Assembly (NCBI RefSeq): GCF_022664455.2
Contig: NZ_JAKRKC020000003.1
Span: 1,054,001 to 1,118,000 of the forward strand
Length of the DNA stretch: 64,000 nucleotides
Direction of reading: 5' to 3'
Origin: Actinomadura luzonensis
GTDB lineage: Bacteria; Actinomycetota; Actinomycetes; Streptosporangiales; Streptosporangiaceae
Under the pieces are notes generated by a model that was given only the letters and a program-made list of their open reading frames with translations, had not been told where the DNA came from and ran no database searches. This document shows, piece by piece, positions 18,552 to 27,385 of the stretch. A program made the translations under genes and the position numbers. Numbering within the stretch: position 1 is the first letter of the stretch; every line of letters starts with the position of its first letter.

Positions 18552-19100
18552 ATGATCGACGAATATCTGGGGCACTGGTGGGTGCTCGCCCTGCGCGGCG
18601 TGCTCGCCCTGCTCTTCGGCGTCATGGCCGTCGCCTGGCCGGGCATCACCCTGCTGGTGCTGGCCGTGGTCTTCGGCGCGTACGCCATCGTGGACGGCGT
18701 TCTCGCCGCCGTCGCCGCCACCCGCGCGGCCAAGGGGCACCGGGCCCCGCTGGTGCTGCTGGCGGTGGCCGGGCTGCTGTTCGGCGTGATGTGCCTGGTC
18801 TGGCCGGGCGTGACGGTGCTGGTCGTCACGCTGCTCATCGGCATCTGGGCGATCGTGACCGGCGTGGCGGAGATCGTCACGGCGGTCCGGATGCGCCGCG
18901 AGATTCAGGGCGAGTGGCTGAACATCGTCGGCGGCGCGCTGTCGGTGCTGTTCGGCGTGCTGGTGCTGGCGTGGCCGGCGACCGGCGCGCTCACGGTCGC
19001 CCTGATCATCGGCGTCTACGCGATCCTGGCCGGGATCGTGCTGATCGTCCTCGCCTTCCGGATGCGGCGGCTGCGGGCGGCCGGGGCGCACACGCCCTGA
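18552..19100 (+). CDS. HdeD/DUF308 family membrane protein
   Basis: A 182-aa membrane protein with three pairs of hydrophobic helices, each with the repeated pattern LLFGVMAVAWPGITLLVLAV, as in HdeD-like acid-resistance membrane proteins (DUF308). It starts at ATG 18552 behind GAAGGAG. No enzymatic residues are seen. It may be stress-induced, judging only from its family. Confidence 0.88.
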   Translation: MIDEYLGHWWVLALRGVLALLFGVMAVAWPGITLLVLAVVFGAYAIVDGVLAAVAATRAAKGHRAPLVLLAVAGLLFGVMCLVWPGVTVLVVTLLIGIWAIVTGVAEIVTAVRMRREIQGEWLNIVGGALSVLFGVLVLAWPATGALTVALIIGVYAILAGIVLIVLAFRMRRLRAAGAHTP

Positions 19101-19136
19101 CCGGCCCGCGCCGCCGCGTCCGTACGGCGGGCGAGG

Positions 19137-19910
19137 TCAGCGGGTGGTCTTGGTGGACCAGAGCGGCCGCGTGCCGTCATAGATCACGACGTTCCCGTCG
19201 TTCTGGACGTCGAGCCGCGCGCCCGGGTTCTTGCCGGTCCCGGAGTCCCAGAGCGGCGTGCGGCCCTTGTAGACGACCAGGTTGCCGTCCTTCTGCATGA
19301 TGGTGAACGCGCCGGGGTTGCCCGTGGTCCGGCTGCTCCACAGCGCCTTGCCCGCCCGGTAGAGCACGAGGTTGCCGTCCTCCTGCTGGTGGAGCTGGTA
19401 GTCGCCGTTGCGCGAGCGCACGTACTGGCCGGGCTTGAGCGAGTAGCCGGAGGCGAGCGTGCCGATGGTGGCGTGGCGGCTCCACAGCGGGGTGCGGCCG
19501 TCGTAGATGACGAGGTTGCCGTCGTCCTGCACGGCGAGGCGCGCGCCCGGCGCGTCGGTGTTGGACGCCCAGAGCGGCGTCCGGCCGAGGTAGACGACGA
19601 GGTTGCCGTCGGTCTGCATGGCGGCGAACGCGCCGTCCTGGCCCCCGGTCTGGCTGCTCCACAGCGCGGTGTGGCCCCGGTAGAGGACGAGGTTGCCGTC
19701 CTCCTGCATGGCGAGCACGTACTCGCCGCCCGACGAGCGCACGGTGTCGCCCGCGTCGAGCCGCTGGCCCGGGTTGAGCCAGGTGGTGCTGGTGGTGGGC
19801 GCGGCCTGCGCGGCCGCCGCCTCCGCCCATCCGGCGGACGCCGGCGCCGCCGCCGTGATCCCCGCCACCGCCAGGGCCAGCGCGCCCGCGTACATCCGCA
19901 TCTTCTTCAT
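19137..19910 (-). CDS. Secreted bulb-type mannose-binding lectin domain protein
   Basis: A 257-aa exported protein with an N-terminal signal peptide cut near ASAGWAEA. Two B-lectin domains follow, each of three repeats; six copies of the pattern QxDGNLVxY followed by LW are visible (for example QEDGNLVLY, QTDGNLVVY, QDDGNLVIY). In this family QxDxNxVxY binds mannose, and five of the six copies fit it exactly, the last reading QNDGNVVIY. It is a single-gene unit; a role in surface recognition or antagonism is inferred. Confidence 0.93.
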   Translation of the reverse strand: MKKMRMYAGALALAVAGITAAAPASAGWAEAAAAQAAPTTSTTWLNPGQRLDAGDTVRSSGGEYVLAMQEDGNLVLYRGHTALWSSQTGGQDGAFAAMQTDGNLVVYLGRTPLWASNTDAPGARLAVQDDGNLVIYDGRTPLWSRHATIGTLASGYSLKPGQYVRSRNGDYQLHQQEDGNLVLYRAGKALWSSRTTGNPGAFTIMQKDGNLVVYKGRTPLWDSGTGKNPGARLDVQNDGNVVIYDGTRPLWSTKTTR

Positions 19911-20040
19911 CGAATCTCCCCGTCACGAAAACGATCAGCGGAAGGGACGCTAACCGGATCCCCACGCCTCGCGGGCACATTTCAAAAGTCCTAGAAACCA
20001 ATGGCGTTAGGCATACCAAGCCCCGGGCAGACCGCTGGGC

Positions 20041-20895
20041 ATGCCGGAAACGACACCACCTCAGCAGAACCAGCAGTACCCCGGCCGGACGGGCGACATG
20101 GCGCCGGAGCCGCGCGACGAGATGCGCGACTACGTGGGCAGGAACCTGCTGGAAGGCAAGAAGGCGCTGATCACCGGGGGTGACTCGGGCATCGGCAGGG
20201 CGGTCGCGGTGGCCTTCGCCAAGGAGGGGGCCGACGTCGCGATCGCGTACCTGAACGAGCACGAGGACGCCGCCCACACCCGTAAGCTGGTCGAGGAGAC
20301 CGGCCGCCGCTGCGTGCCGCTGCCCGGCGACCTGGCCGACGCGGCGCACTGCGGCTCGGTCGTCGAGCAGGCGGTGTCCGAGCTCGGCGGGCTCGACGTG
20401 CTGGTCAACAACGTCGCCTACCAGTCACCGGTGGAGGGGCTGGAGGAGCTGTCCGACGAGCAGTGGGAGCACACGTTCGCGGTCAACATCCACAGCTACT
20501 TCCGCGTCACCAAGGCCGCCCTCCGCCACCTGGGCGAAGGCGGCTCGATCATCAACACCTCCTCCATCAACGGCCTGCGCGGCAACAAGAGCCTCATCGA
20601 CTACGCCGCCACCAAGGGCGCGATCAACGCCTTCACCTACTCCATGGCCCAGAACCTGGCCGAACGCGGCATCCGGGTCAACGCGGTCGCCCCCGGCCCG
20701 GTCTGGACGCCGCTGATCCCGGCGACCATGCCGGAGGAGAAGGTGGAGAACTTCGGCAAGCAGGTGCCCATGGGGCGGGCCGCCGACCCGGACGAGATCG
20801 CCCCTTCGTACGTGTTCTTCGCGGCGAACCGCATGTCGTCGTACTACACGGGCGAGGTGCTGGCCCCGATCGGCGGCGAGACCCTGCCCGGCTGA
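20041..20895 (+). CDS. SDR family oxidoreductase (YhdF/YhxC-like)
   Basis: NAD(P)-dependent short-chain dehydrogenase of 284 aa. After a charged 45-residue leader typical of the YhdF-like subgroup it has the cofactor motif TGGDSGIGRAVA (near residue 46), NNVAYQ, the catalytic Ser in INTSSING and the YxxxK motif YAATK (near 182). It ends with YYTGEVLAPIGGETLPG. The physiological substrate is not deducible; members are often general-stress or spore-associated dehydrogenases. Confidence 0.93.
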   Translation: MPETTPPQQNQQYPGRTGDMAPEPRDEMRDYVGRNLLEGKKALITGGDSGIGRAVAVAFAKEGADVAIAYLNEHEDAAHTRKLVEETGRRCVPLPGDLADAAHCGSVVEQAVSELGGLDVLVNNVAYQSPVEGLEELSDEQWEHTFAVNIHSYFRVTKAALRHLGEGGSIINTSSINGLRGNKSLIDYAATKGAINAFTYSMAQNLAERGIRVNAVAPGPVWTPLIPATMPEEKVENFGKQVPMGRAADPDEIAPSYVFFAANRMSSYYTGEVLAPIGGETLPG

Positions 20896-20921
20896 CCGGA
20901 GGCGTCTGGCATGATCGGGGC

Positions 20922-21533
20922 ATGGAGGAGGACGCCGTCGTCCGCACCACGGCCGCCTACGACGGCATCGCCCCGGTCTTCGCCGAGCGCAACGAACGCC
21001 CCGGCGAGCCGTTCCTCGCCTTCCGCGGCAGGTTCGCCGCCGCGCTGCCGCCCGGCCCGGTCGCCGACCTGGGCTGCGGCCCCGGGCGCGACGCGACCTG
21101 GTTCCGCGGGCGCGGGCTGCGCGCCCTCGGGGTCGACCGCTCGGCCGGGATGGCCAGGGTGGCGGCCGATCGCGGCGTGCCGGTGGTCCTCGGCGACCTG
21201 CGCCGCCCGCCGCTCGCGCCCGGCTCGCTGGCCGGGCTGTGGTCGGTGGCGGCGCTGCTGCACGTGCCGGCCGCCGACACCGGGCCCACGTTGCGGGCCT
21301 GGGCGGCAGCGCTGCGGCCGGGCGGCGTGCTCGGGCTGAGCACCTCCGCCGGCGACGGCGAGGGGTGGGAGTTCCAGGGGCACGGCACCGAACTGGTCCG
21401 TTACTACGTGCACCGCACCCCCGACGCCCTGCTCGCGGCCCTCGACGCGGCCGGTTTCGAGGTCACCGAGCACGGGCTGAGCACCGGCCACCGCACCTGG
21501 CTCAGCGTGCTCGCCGTCCGCCGCGAGGTTTGA
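20922..21533 (+). CDS. Class I SAM-dependent methyltransferase
   Basis: A 203-aa methyltransferase with the SAM-binding motif VADLGCGPGRDATWF (near residue 46), an acidic loop LGVDRSAGMARVA and the later LRPGGVLGLST. The ATG at 20922 lies 27 bp after the SDR stop, so the two may be co-transcribed. The acceptor substrate is unknown. Confidence 0.88.
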   Translation: MEEDAVVRTTAAYDGIAPVFAERNERPGEPFLAFRGRFAAALPPGPVADLGCGPGRDATWFRGRGLRALGVDRSAGMARVAADRGVPVVLGDLRRPPLAPGSLAGLWSVAALLHVPAADTGPTLRAWAAALRPGGVLGLSTSAGDGEGWEFQGHGTELVRYYVHRTPDALLAALDAAGFEVTEHGLSTGHRTWLSVLAVRREV

Positions 21534-21570
21534 CGATCGCCCTCAGCGGTACGGTCCCATCAGGGGAAAC

Positions 21571-21924
21571 ATGAAGAAGATCGCCACTGTCGCAGGACTC
21601 GTGGTGGTGACCGCGTTGGGGGGTCCCGCCGCCGTAGGTGACGGCTCGCAGCCGCACGAGGTCAGCAAGGAGCAGTACCGGACCCTGCTCTCCCAGTGCC
21701 GCTACGCCGACACGGCCAAGGCGCGGGCGCAGTGCCGCGCGCAGGTCAGGGAGACCTTCCGGATCGGCGGCACCGACACCTCGCTCGACTGCCGCACGTA
21801 CTCGGGGGTGTCGGTGTGCGGCACGCTGACGCTGAGCAGGGCCGAGCGCCGGTGCCTGAAGGACTCCACCGACAAGGGGCTGCCGTTCCGGCGCGCCGAG
21901 GTGGAGTGCTACGCGCTGTCATGA
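21571..21924 (+). CDS. Small secreted cysteine-containing protein
   Basis: A 117-aa protein with a signal peptide (MKKIATVAGLVVVTALGG) and a short mature domain with six Cys (SQCRYAD, QCRAQV, DCRTYSGVSVCGT, RRCLKD, VECYALS), likely forming disulfides outside the cell. I recognise no family. It stands 38 bp after the methyltransferase and just before the universal stress protein. Confidence 0.7.
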   Translation: MKKIATVAGLVVVTALGGPAAVGDGSQPHEVSKEQYRTLLSQCRYADTAKARAQCRAQVRETFRIGGTDTSLDCRTYSGVSVCGTLTLSRAERRCLKDSTDKGLPFRRAEVECYALS

Positions 21925-21934
21925 TCGTCCTGCC

Positions 21935-22759
21935 ATGATCGTCGTCGGGGTGGACGGGTCGCCCACCGGGCTGGAGGCCGCCGCGTGGGCGGGGGCCGAG
22001 GCGGCGCTGCGCCGCACGCCCTTGACCGTGGCGCACGCCGTCGCGAGGTGGGTGTGCGAGGACAACGGCGGCCACTACGCCGAGGTGCGCCAGTGGATGC
22101 GCGAGGGCGCCACGACCGTGCTCGCCGCGGCCGAGGACCGGGTGCGGCGGGAGCACCCGGAGGTCGAGGTACGCGGCGAGCTGCTGCCCGGCGACCCGCG
22201 CAACGCGCTCATCGAGGCCGCCGCGGACGCCGAGCTGCTGGTCGTCGGCAGCCGCGGGATCGGCGGCGTGCGCGGGCTGCTGGTCGGGTCCGTGGCGCAC
22301 GGGGTGGCCGGGCACGCGCGCACCGATGTCGTCCTGGTGCCCGCCCGGCCGGCGGCGGGGCGCGGCGAGGTGGTGGCGGGCGTCGACGGCTCCCCCGACG
22401 GGCTGCGCGCGCTCGACTTCGCCCTGGCCGAGGCCAGGACGCGGGACGTGCCGCTGCGGGTGGTGCGGGCGTGGGCCTGGCCGCAGCCAGCCGGCTTCGC
22501 GCCCGCCGACCGCGAGAGCGAGCAGGACGTGCTGGGCGAGCTCCGCGCGCTGGTGGCGAGCCGGCGTCCGGAAGGCGAGGTGGTGACGGAGGTCGTCCAC
22601 GGCCATCCCGTCGAGGTGCTGAAGGAGGCGGCGGCGGGCGCGGCGCTGCTCGTGGTCGGCTCGCGCGGGCACGGCCCGCTCGCGGGCATGATCATGGGCT
22701 CGGTCAGCCAGGCCCTCCTCCAGCACACGCCGTGCCCGCTCGCCGTGGTCCGTCGCTGA
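21935..22759 (+). CDS. Universal stress protein with two Usp domains
   Basis: A 274-aa tandem Usp protein. Each half begins with the nucleotide-binding strand (IVVGVDGSPTGLEAA; VVAGVDGSPDGLRAL) and ends with a G-2x-G-9x-G-S type loop (GSRGIGGVRGLLVGSVAHGV; GSRGHGPLAGMIMGSVSQAL), so both halves should bind ATP. Such proteins support survival under stress or hypoxia in actinobacteria. Confidence 0.95.
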   Translation: MIVVGVDGSPTGLEAAAWAGAEAALRRTPLTVAHAVARWVCEDNGGHYAEVRQWMREGATTVLAAAEDRVRREHPEVEVRGELLPGDPRNALIEAAADAELLVVGSRGIGGVRGLLVGSVAHGVAGHARTDVVLVPARPAAGRGEVVAGVDGSPDGLRALDFALAEARTRDVPLRVVRAWAWPQPAGFAPADRESEQDVLGELRALVASRRPEGEVVTEVVHGHPVEVLKEAAAGAALLVVGSRGHGPLAGMIMGSVSQALLQHTPCPLAVVRR

Positions 22760-22878
22760 AAGTTACATGCTCCGCGACCGCGTCGCCGCAGGTCGCGCCT
22801 CCTTGACCGGTTAGGCGTCTTCCCGCCGTACGGACCCGATCCTACGATCGGCGCCAGGCGACGACGGGAGAGCGGACG

Positions 22879-23934
22879 ATGCGGAAGACCAGCAGCGCGC
22901 TGGCGGCGTTCCTGGCCCTGGCGGCAGTGGTGATGTTCCTGAACACCGTGCCGGCCAGCGCCGCCGCCATCAGGATCATGCCCCTGGGCGACTCGATCAC
23001 CGGCTCACCGGGCTGCTGGCGGGCCCTGCTCTGGAACAAGCTGCAGAGCACCGGCCACACCGACATCGACTTCGTCGGCACGCTGCCGCCGCAGGGCTGC
23101 GGGGTGAGCTACGACGGCGACAACGAGGGCCACGGCGGCTACCTGGCCACCAACGTGGCGAACCAGAACCTGCTGCCCGGCTGGCTGTCCGCCACCAAGC
23201 CGGACGTCGTCATGATGCACTTCGGCACCAACGACGTGTGGAGCAACATCGCCCCGGCGACGATCCTCAGCGCGTTCACCACGCTGGTGAACCAGATGCG
23301 GGCCAGCAACCCCGCCATGAAGATCCTCGTCGCCAAGATCATCCCGATGAACCCGTCCACCTGCGCCGAGTGCGCCCAGCGCGCGGTGAACTTCAACAAC
23401 GCCATCCCCGCCTGGGCCGCGGCCACCACGACCGCGCAGTCCCCGATCACGGTCGTCGACCAGTGGACCGGCTTCAGCACCGCCACCGACACCTACGACG
23501 GCGTGCACCCCAACGCCTCGGGCGACCAGAAGATGTCCGACAAGTGGTACCCGGCGGTCGTGAACGCCCTGTCCGGCGTCACCCCGACCCCGACCGTCAC
23601 CCCGACGGTCACCCCCACCGTCACCCCCACGACGGGCGGAGGCTGCACCGCCACCTACCGCACCGCCGGGCAGTGGCAGGGCGGCTTCCAGGGCGAGGTC
23701 ACCGTCAAGAACACCGGCACCGCCCCGTTGACCTCCTGGACCGTGCGCTGGGCCTTCGCCGACGGCCAGCAGATCACCCAGATCTGGGGCGGCACGCTGA
23801 GCGCGAGCGGCGCGGACGTGACCGTGCGCAACGCGAGCTGGAACGGCTCGCTCGCGCCCGGCGCGAGCACCACGTTCGGCTTCCTGGCCTCCTACAACGG
23901 GACGAACACCGCCCCCACCCCTAGCTGCTCGTGA
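22879..23934 (+). CDS. Secreted SGNH/GDSL hydrolase with a C-terminal CBM2
   Basis: A 351-aa exported esterase. It has a signal peptide (residues 1-30) and an SGNH catalytic domain with nucleophile Ser in MPLGDSIT (near 38), Asn block HFGTNDVW (near 115) and catalytic Asp/His in DGVHPNASGD (near 210). A repetitive linker of TPTVTP units leads to a family 2 cellulose-binding module (about 255-351) starting GGCTATYRTAGQWQGG and closing with the disulfide Cys SCS. It is likely an acetyl-xylan or related esterase tethered to plant polysaccharide. Confidence 0.94.
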   Translation: MRKTSSALAAFLALAAVVMFLNTVPASAAAIRIMPLGDSITGSPGCWRALLWNKLQSTGHTDIDFVGTLPPQGCGVSYDGDNEGHGGYLATNVANQNLLPGWLSATKPDVVMMHFGTNDVWSNIAPATILSAFTTLVNQMRASNPAMKILVAKIIPMNPSTCAECAQRAVNFNNAIPAWAAATTTAQSPITVVDQWTGFSTATDTYDGVHPNASGDQKMSDKWYPAVVNALSGVTPTPTVTPTVTPTVTPTTGGGCTATYRTAGQWQGGFQGEVTVKNTGTAPLTSWTVRWAFADGQQITQIWGGTLSASGADVTVRNASWNGSLAPGASTTFGFLASYNGTNTAPTPSCS

Positions 23935-24433
23935 CGATCCTGGCCACCCGGGGCGCGGCGACGCGCACGTAGTCCTCGGTGGCGAGAGCCAGAGAGCGGT
24001 CCAGCCGGGCGGCGTTGAAGTACAGCTCGGGCTGCTCCAGCAGCGACGGGTCCGCGACCAGCTCCAGCCGGGGGTCGTAGCTGAACGGCAGCACCGTGCC
24101 GCTGGCGCTGCCGGCCAGCTCCTCGGCCTTGTCCTTGGCGGCGAAGGCGACGTACGTGCCGCCCAGCAGCTCCTTGACCGCCTGGAGGTCGAGCCGGGCG
24201 TCGCCGGGGACGACGGCCAGCACGTGCCTGGTCTGCTTCTTGCCGATCTTGACCATGACGACGAGGCACTTGGCGGCCTGCGCGAGGGTGTTGCCGCGCA
24301 GCGCGCTGACCAGCTCCGTCTGACCTTCGGGGGCGTGCTCCAGGACCCGGTAGCGGGCGCCGGCGGCGTCCAGGTCGCCCAGCAGCCGGTCATGGAGAGG
24401 GGCGGTGAGCGCCCCCGCGTCGTTACCAGTCAC
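23921..24433 (-). CDS. YbaK/EbsC family aminoacyl-tRNA deacylase-like protein
   Basis: A 170-aa protein of the YbaK/ProX editing-domain family. It has CLVVMVKIGKKQTRHVLAVVPGDARLDL with the conserved Lys used for deacylation, the ELLGG segment and GTVLPFSYDPRLELVAD. Such enzymes hydrolyse mischarged tRNAs such as Cys-tRNA(Pro). It overlaps the ArsR-type gene by 11 bp and is translated after it. Its 3' end overlaps the esterase gene by 14 bp on the other strand. Confidence 0.88.
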   Translation of the reverse strand: MTGNDAGALTAPLHDRLLGDLDAAGARYRVLEHAPEGQTELVSALRGNTLAQAAKCLVVMVKIGKKQTRHVLAVVPGDARLDLQAVKELLGGTYVAFAAKDKAEELAGSASGTVLPFSYDPRLELVADPSLLEQPELYFNAARLDRSLALATEDYVRVAAPRVARIVTSS

Positions 24434-24725
24434 CGGCCAGCAGCTCCTTCACCTCGGCGATCCGCTCCTCGTCGCGCCGGTAGAAGACCCATTGCTTGAT
24501 CTTCGTGCCGCGGATCAGCCCCGCCTTGGCGAGCACCTTGAGGTGCTCGCCGCACGTCGGCTGGCTCACGCCGAGCTTGCCCGCGATGAACAGCGAGCAG
24601 ACACCGTCGCGGACGAGGTCGCCGTCCCGCTGGGGCGGGAAGTGGCGCTCGGGATCGCGCAGCCACTCCAGGACGAGCAGCCGCTTGTCGTTGGCCAGTG
24701 CCTTGACGAGATCCACGTCCAGCAC
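24423..24725 (-). CDS. ArsR-family transcriptional regulator
   Basis: A 100-aa winged-helix repressor (VDLVKALANDKRLLVLEWL near the start, recognition helix region KLGVSQPTCGEHLKVLAKAG). No CxC metal-binding pair is seen; single Cys residues occur at CSLF and TCGEH, so a redox or metal signal is possible. The start is a GTG at 24725. A CATAAT hexamer on the minus strand at 24732-24737 lies only six bases before it, which suggests a leaderless message. It probably regulates itself and the YbaK gene downstream. Confidence 0.9.
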   Translation of the reverse strand: MLDVDLVKALANDKRLLVLEWLRDPERHFPPQRDGDLVRDGVCSLFIAGKLGVSQPTCGEHLKVLAKAGLIRGTKIKQWVFYRRDEERIAEVKELLAGDW

Positions 24726-24770
24726 GAAGGCATTATGGCAATAAGCTAATTACCTTGTCGAGAGCCGATC

Positions 24771-25436
24771 TCAGGACGTCGCCTTCACCACCGGCGGCCC
24801 CTCGCTGGCCTGCACCAGCACGAACCCCTGCCCACGGAACGCCAGCTGCATGGCTTCCCCGCTGCCCCGCCCGATGAGCGCGCCCACCTTGACGGTCCGG
24901 TTCACCCCGACCTGCAGCGCGGTGCTCCAGCACACGGCCGACTGCGCGTCGGCGTACGTCGGCATCCGGGCCGCGTCCAGCAGCACCGGCGTGCCGTGCG
25001 TGGTCACCGCCACCCAACCGGTGCCCGCGACGGTCGTGTTGAACAGCCCGCCGGCCGCCATCCCGGCGCCCTGGACCCGCTTGATGTCCCAGGTGAGCTG
25101 CGGCTGGAACGCCAGCAGGTTGCGCCCGTTGACCGTCAGCCCCTCGTTCTCCAGGTAGAACAGGTGGATGTCGTCGGCGTTGTCGGCGAGGTAGAGCAGG
25201 CCGTCGCCGCGTACCCGCATGAGGGCCGCGCCCTCCCCCGTCACGGCCTTCTTGAGCAGCTTGCCGAGCCCGCCGCCCTCGTAGTCGAAGTCCATCTGCC
25301 CCTGGAAGGCCACCATGGACCCCTGCTTCGCCAGCACCTCCGAAGGCAGCTGCACCCGCAACATCTTGCCGTTCTGCAGGGCGAACCCGCCCGGCAGTCC
25401 TTGCTCGTCGAGATTGCCGAACACCGAGCTACGCAC
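24771..25436 (-). CDS. AIM24 family protein
   Basis: A 221-aa beta-rich protein of the AIM24/TerD-neighbour family (DUF124). Diagnostic parts include QGSMVAFQGQMDFDYEGG, LMRVRGDGLLYLAD, LLAFQPQLTWDIKRV and GTGWVAVTTHGTPVLL. Biochemical function in bacteria is not settled. It is a single gene upstream of the ArsR/YbaK pair. Confidence 0.9.
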   Translation of the reverse strand: MRSSVFGNLDEQGLPGGFALQNGKMLRVQLPSEVLAKQGSMVAFQGQMDFDYEGGGLGKLLKKAVTGEGAALMRVRGDGLLYLADNADDIHLFYLENEGLTVNGRNLLAFQPQLTWDIKRVQGAGMAAGGLFNTTVAGTGWVAVTTHGTPVLLDAARMPTYADAQSAVCWSTALQVGVNRTVKVGALIGRGSGEAMQLAFRGQGFVLVQASEGPPVVKATS

Positions 25437-25517
25437 GCCTCAACCCTTCGCCACTCCGGACCTTGTGTCGCCAGCGTACGGAACAACGCCTATCCCCGCG
25501 CACCAGACAAACCCACA

Positions 25518-26237
25518 TCACCGCAACCGCTGGGCCGCTTCCTCCACCTGCCGGAGGACGGCGTCCGCCCCGCACTCCCCGGCCACGGCCCGCGCCTCGT
25601 CCAGCAACCGCCCGGCCTCGTCCGGACGCCCGTCCTGCCCGGCCACGTACGCCAGCCCCACCAGGTTCGCCGCCACCCCGGCCGGGAACCCGACCTCCCG
25701 CCGCAGCCGGGTGGACTCCTCCAGCAGCTCCCGGGCCGCCGCCAGCCGTCCCGCGACGTGCTCGGCGATCCCCTGGTGGCGCAGCACGTACGACAGCGTC
25801 AACCGGTCACCGGCCCGCACCGCCAGCTCCCGCGCCCGCTCCAGCAGCGGCCGCGCGCTCTCCTGATCGCCCCGGACGACCTGGTGGAAGATCGCCACCC
25901 AGAACAGCGCCTCCGCCTCGCCCCGCACGTCCCCGAGCCGCCGGTACAGCTCCACCGCCCGCTCGAACGCTGCCCGCTCGAACGCTGCCCGCTCGAACGC
26001 CGTCCGCTCGACCGACTCCCGCTCGACCGCCGCCCGCTCGACCGCCGACCGCTCCCCGTCGTCCGCCGCCTCTTCGCCACCACCGAGGAAGCGCGCGTGC
26101 GCCAGCCGCCCCCGGGCCAGCGCCAGATCCGCCTCGACCCCGTCGAGGCCGCGCTCGGCCTCCTCCAGCCCGCCGGCATCGCCCCAGAACACGGCCCGCT
26201 CGTACGACACGCCGGCCCGCTCCAGCCGCTCGTCCAT
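25518..26237 (-). CDS. TPR-like helical repeat protein
   Basis: A 239-aa protein of helix pairs resembling tetratricopeptide repeats (ERAVELYRRLGDVRGEAEAL, ARELLEESTRLRREVGFPAG, NLVGLAYVAGQDGRPDEAGRL). Residues about 64-92 are built from a five-residue repeat, consensus ERAAF, coded by 15-bp tandem units at 25958-26045, which lengthens one helix. Start ATG 26237. It lies 33 bp after the receiver gene and probably shares its operon, so it may be a scaffold in that pathway. Confidence 0.75.
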   Translation of the reverse strand: MDERLERAGVSYERAVFWGDAGGLEEAERGLDGVEADLALARGRLAHARFLGGGEEAADDGERSAVERAAVERESVERTAFERAAFERAAFERAVELYRRLGDVRGEAEALFWVAIFHQVVRGDQESARPLLERARELAVRAGDRLTLSYVLRHQGIAEHVAGRLAAARELLEESTRLRREVGFPAGVAANLVGLAYVAGQDGRPDEAGRLLDEARAVAGECGADAVLRQVEEAAQRLR

Positions 26238-26269
26238 CCCGCGTCCTCCCCGGCGCGCCCGGCGGTGCG

Positions 26270-26668
26270 CTACCGATCGGCCGCCGACCCGTCCCTGCCC
26301 GCCAGCTCCCGCACCACCTCGATCAGCTCCGCCGGGTCGAACGGCTTGGTGAGATAGGCGTCGACCCCGATGCCCAGCCCCCGCCGCCGGTCGTCGTCCT
26401 GCGCCCGCGCCGTGATCAGCACCACCCTGATATGGCTGGTGTCCTCCTCCGTCCGCAGCCGCTCCGCCGTGGTCCACCCGTCCAGGCACGGCATCATCAC
26501 ATCGAGCGTGATGACGTCCGGCCTGACGTCCCTGACCCGGTCCAGGCAGTCCTGCCCGTCGGTGGCGGTCTCCACCTCGAACCCCTCCAGGTTGAGGTTG
26601 ACCGCGATGAGCTGCCGGATGACCTCGTCATCATCCACGACCAGTACTTTCCCAAGAACCTCGCCCAC
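26270..26668 (-). CDS. Single-domain response regulator (receiver only)
   Basis: A receiver domain of about 132 aa with GKVLVVDDDEVIRQLIAVNL, the phospho-acceptor Asp in DVITLDVMMPCLDGWT (near residue 54) and the switch Lys in YLTKPFDPAELIEVV. There is no output domain. The start is taken at GTG 26668, where TTAGCT 9 bp upstream could be a -10 for a leaderless message; a GTG at 26701 is the alternative. It is probably co-transcribed with the TPR protein. Confidence 0.85.
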   Translation of the reverse strand: MGEVLGKVLVVDDDEVIRQLIAVNLNLEGFEVETATDGQDCLDRVRDVRPDVITLDVMMPCLDGWTTAERLRTEEDTSHIRVVLITARAQDDDRRRGLGIGVDAYLTKPFDPAELIEVVRELAGRDGSAADR

Positions 26669-26784
26669 GGCCGCCAAGCTAACCCTTGGCGGGGGCGTCA
26701 CGTGCGGTTTTCGCGGGATGTGTTCGACGAGCGTTATCTGGTGCCGACCACTGCCGAGATGCTGATAGCCTTGTCACTCGTTGA

Positions 26785-26856
26785 GCCCCCTTAGCTCAGG
26801 GGATAGAGCACCGGCCTCCGGAGCCGGGTGCGCAGGTTCGAATCCTGCAGGGGGCA
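26785..26856 (+). tRNA. tRNA-Arg(CCG), AICE integration target
   Basis: A 72-nt cloverleaf without encoded CCA. Acceptor stem GCCCCCT pairs with AGGGGGC, D stem GCTC/GAGC, anticodon stem CCGGC/GCCGG around loop CTCCGGA (anticodon CCG), T stem GCAGG/CCTGC around TTCGAAT. Its 3' 42 nt are repeated, with two changes, at 52141-52182, where the integrated element ends. Confidence 0.95.
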
Positions 26857-26857
26857 C
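26816..26857 (+). other. attL (3' part of tRNA-Arg)
   Basis: A 42-nt stretch from the anticodon loop to just past the discriminator base. It matches attR at 40 positions. The two differences (26833 and 26847) change a T-stem C-G pair to T-A in attR and so preserve pairing. Confidence 0.9.
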
Positions 26858-27385
26858 ACGATCTTGATCAGCGGTTTGAGCCGCTGACCAGGGCGAACAT
26901 CGCAGGTACGGGCGGGCCTCCAGTCTCACGGAGTCCCGCCCGTTCTCGTTGACGCTCCCTGGTTGTGGACCAGGCGTGGACCATGATCAGACAGAACCTC
27001 GCCAAGCGCGTGCGGACTCATGGGCTGGCGGACACGTCGGAAGGCTCGCTGTCCAGAGCACCCCCTACTACACGGCACGTCATCGTCTTGACGAGTTTGC
27101 GACACCAGTCAGCGCAGCCGCATGCAGGTAACGGACCAATCAGGTGGCGTCCTTCGCCAGAGCTCACCACGGGCAGCCCGGCTGCGACTGACACCTCCTA
27201 CGTTGATCCGGTGGCGACCGCGCTACGGCTCTTCGGCCGGCCGCCGCCGACGCCACCCGCGCTGGCACCATGGGCGGCAGACACCATGTTGCGGTTCTTC
27301 AACAGATGTGCGTGCGTAAGGCGACAGCAACGCGCACGTGAAGCACAATGTACAAGACATCGCCACAACGACAGGACGGCGGCCC
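26857..27385. other. Element left end: hairpins and putative integrase arm region, no gene
   Basis: Directly after the tRNA are two stem-loops: TCAGCGG/CCGCTGA at 26868-26887, and a GGCGGGCCTCC-type stem closing with GGAGTCCCGCC at 26911-26940, which could end tRNA transcription. GTGGACCAG and GTGGACCA occur at about 26964-26982; related GGACC words lie near attR (52046-52064) and may be integrase arm sites. The rest, to the DUF262 start, shows no coding pattern and becomes AT-richer toward its end. Confidence 0.5.
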
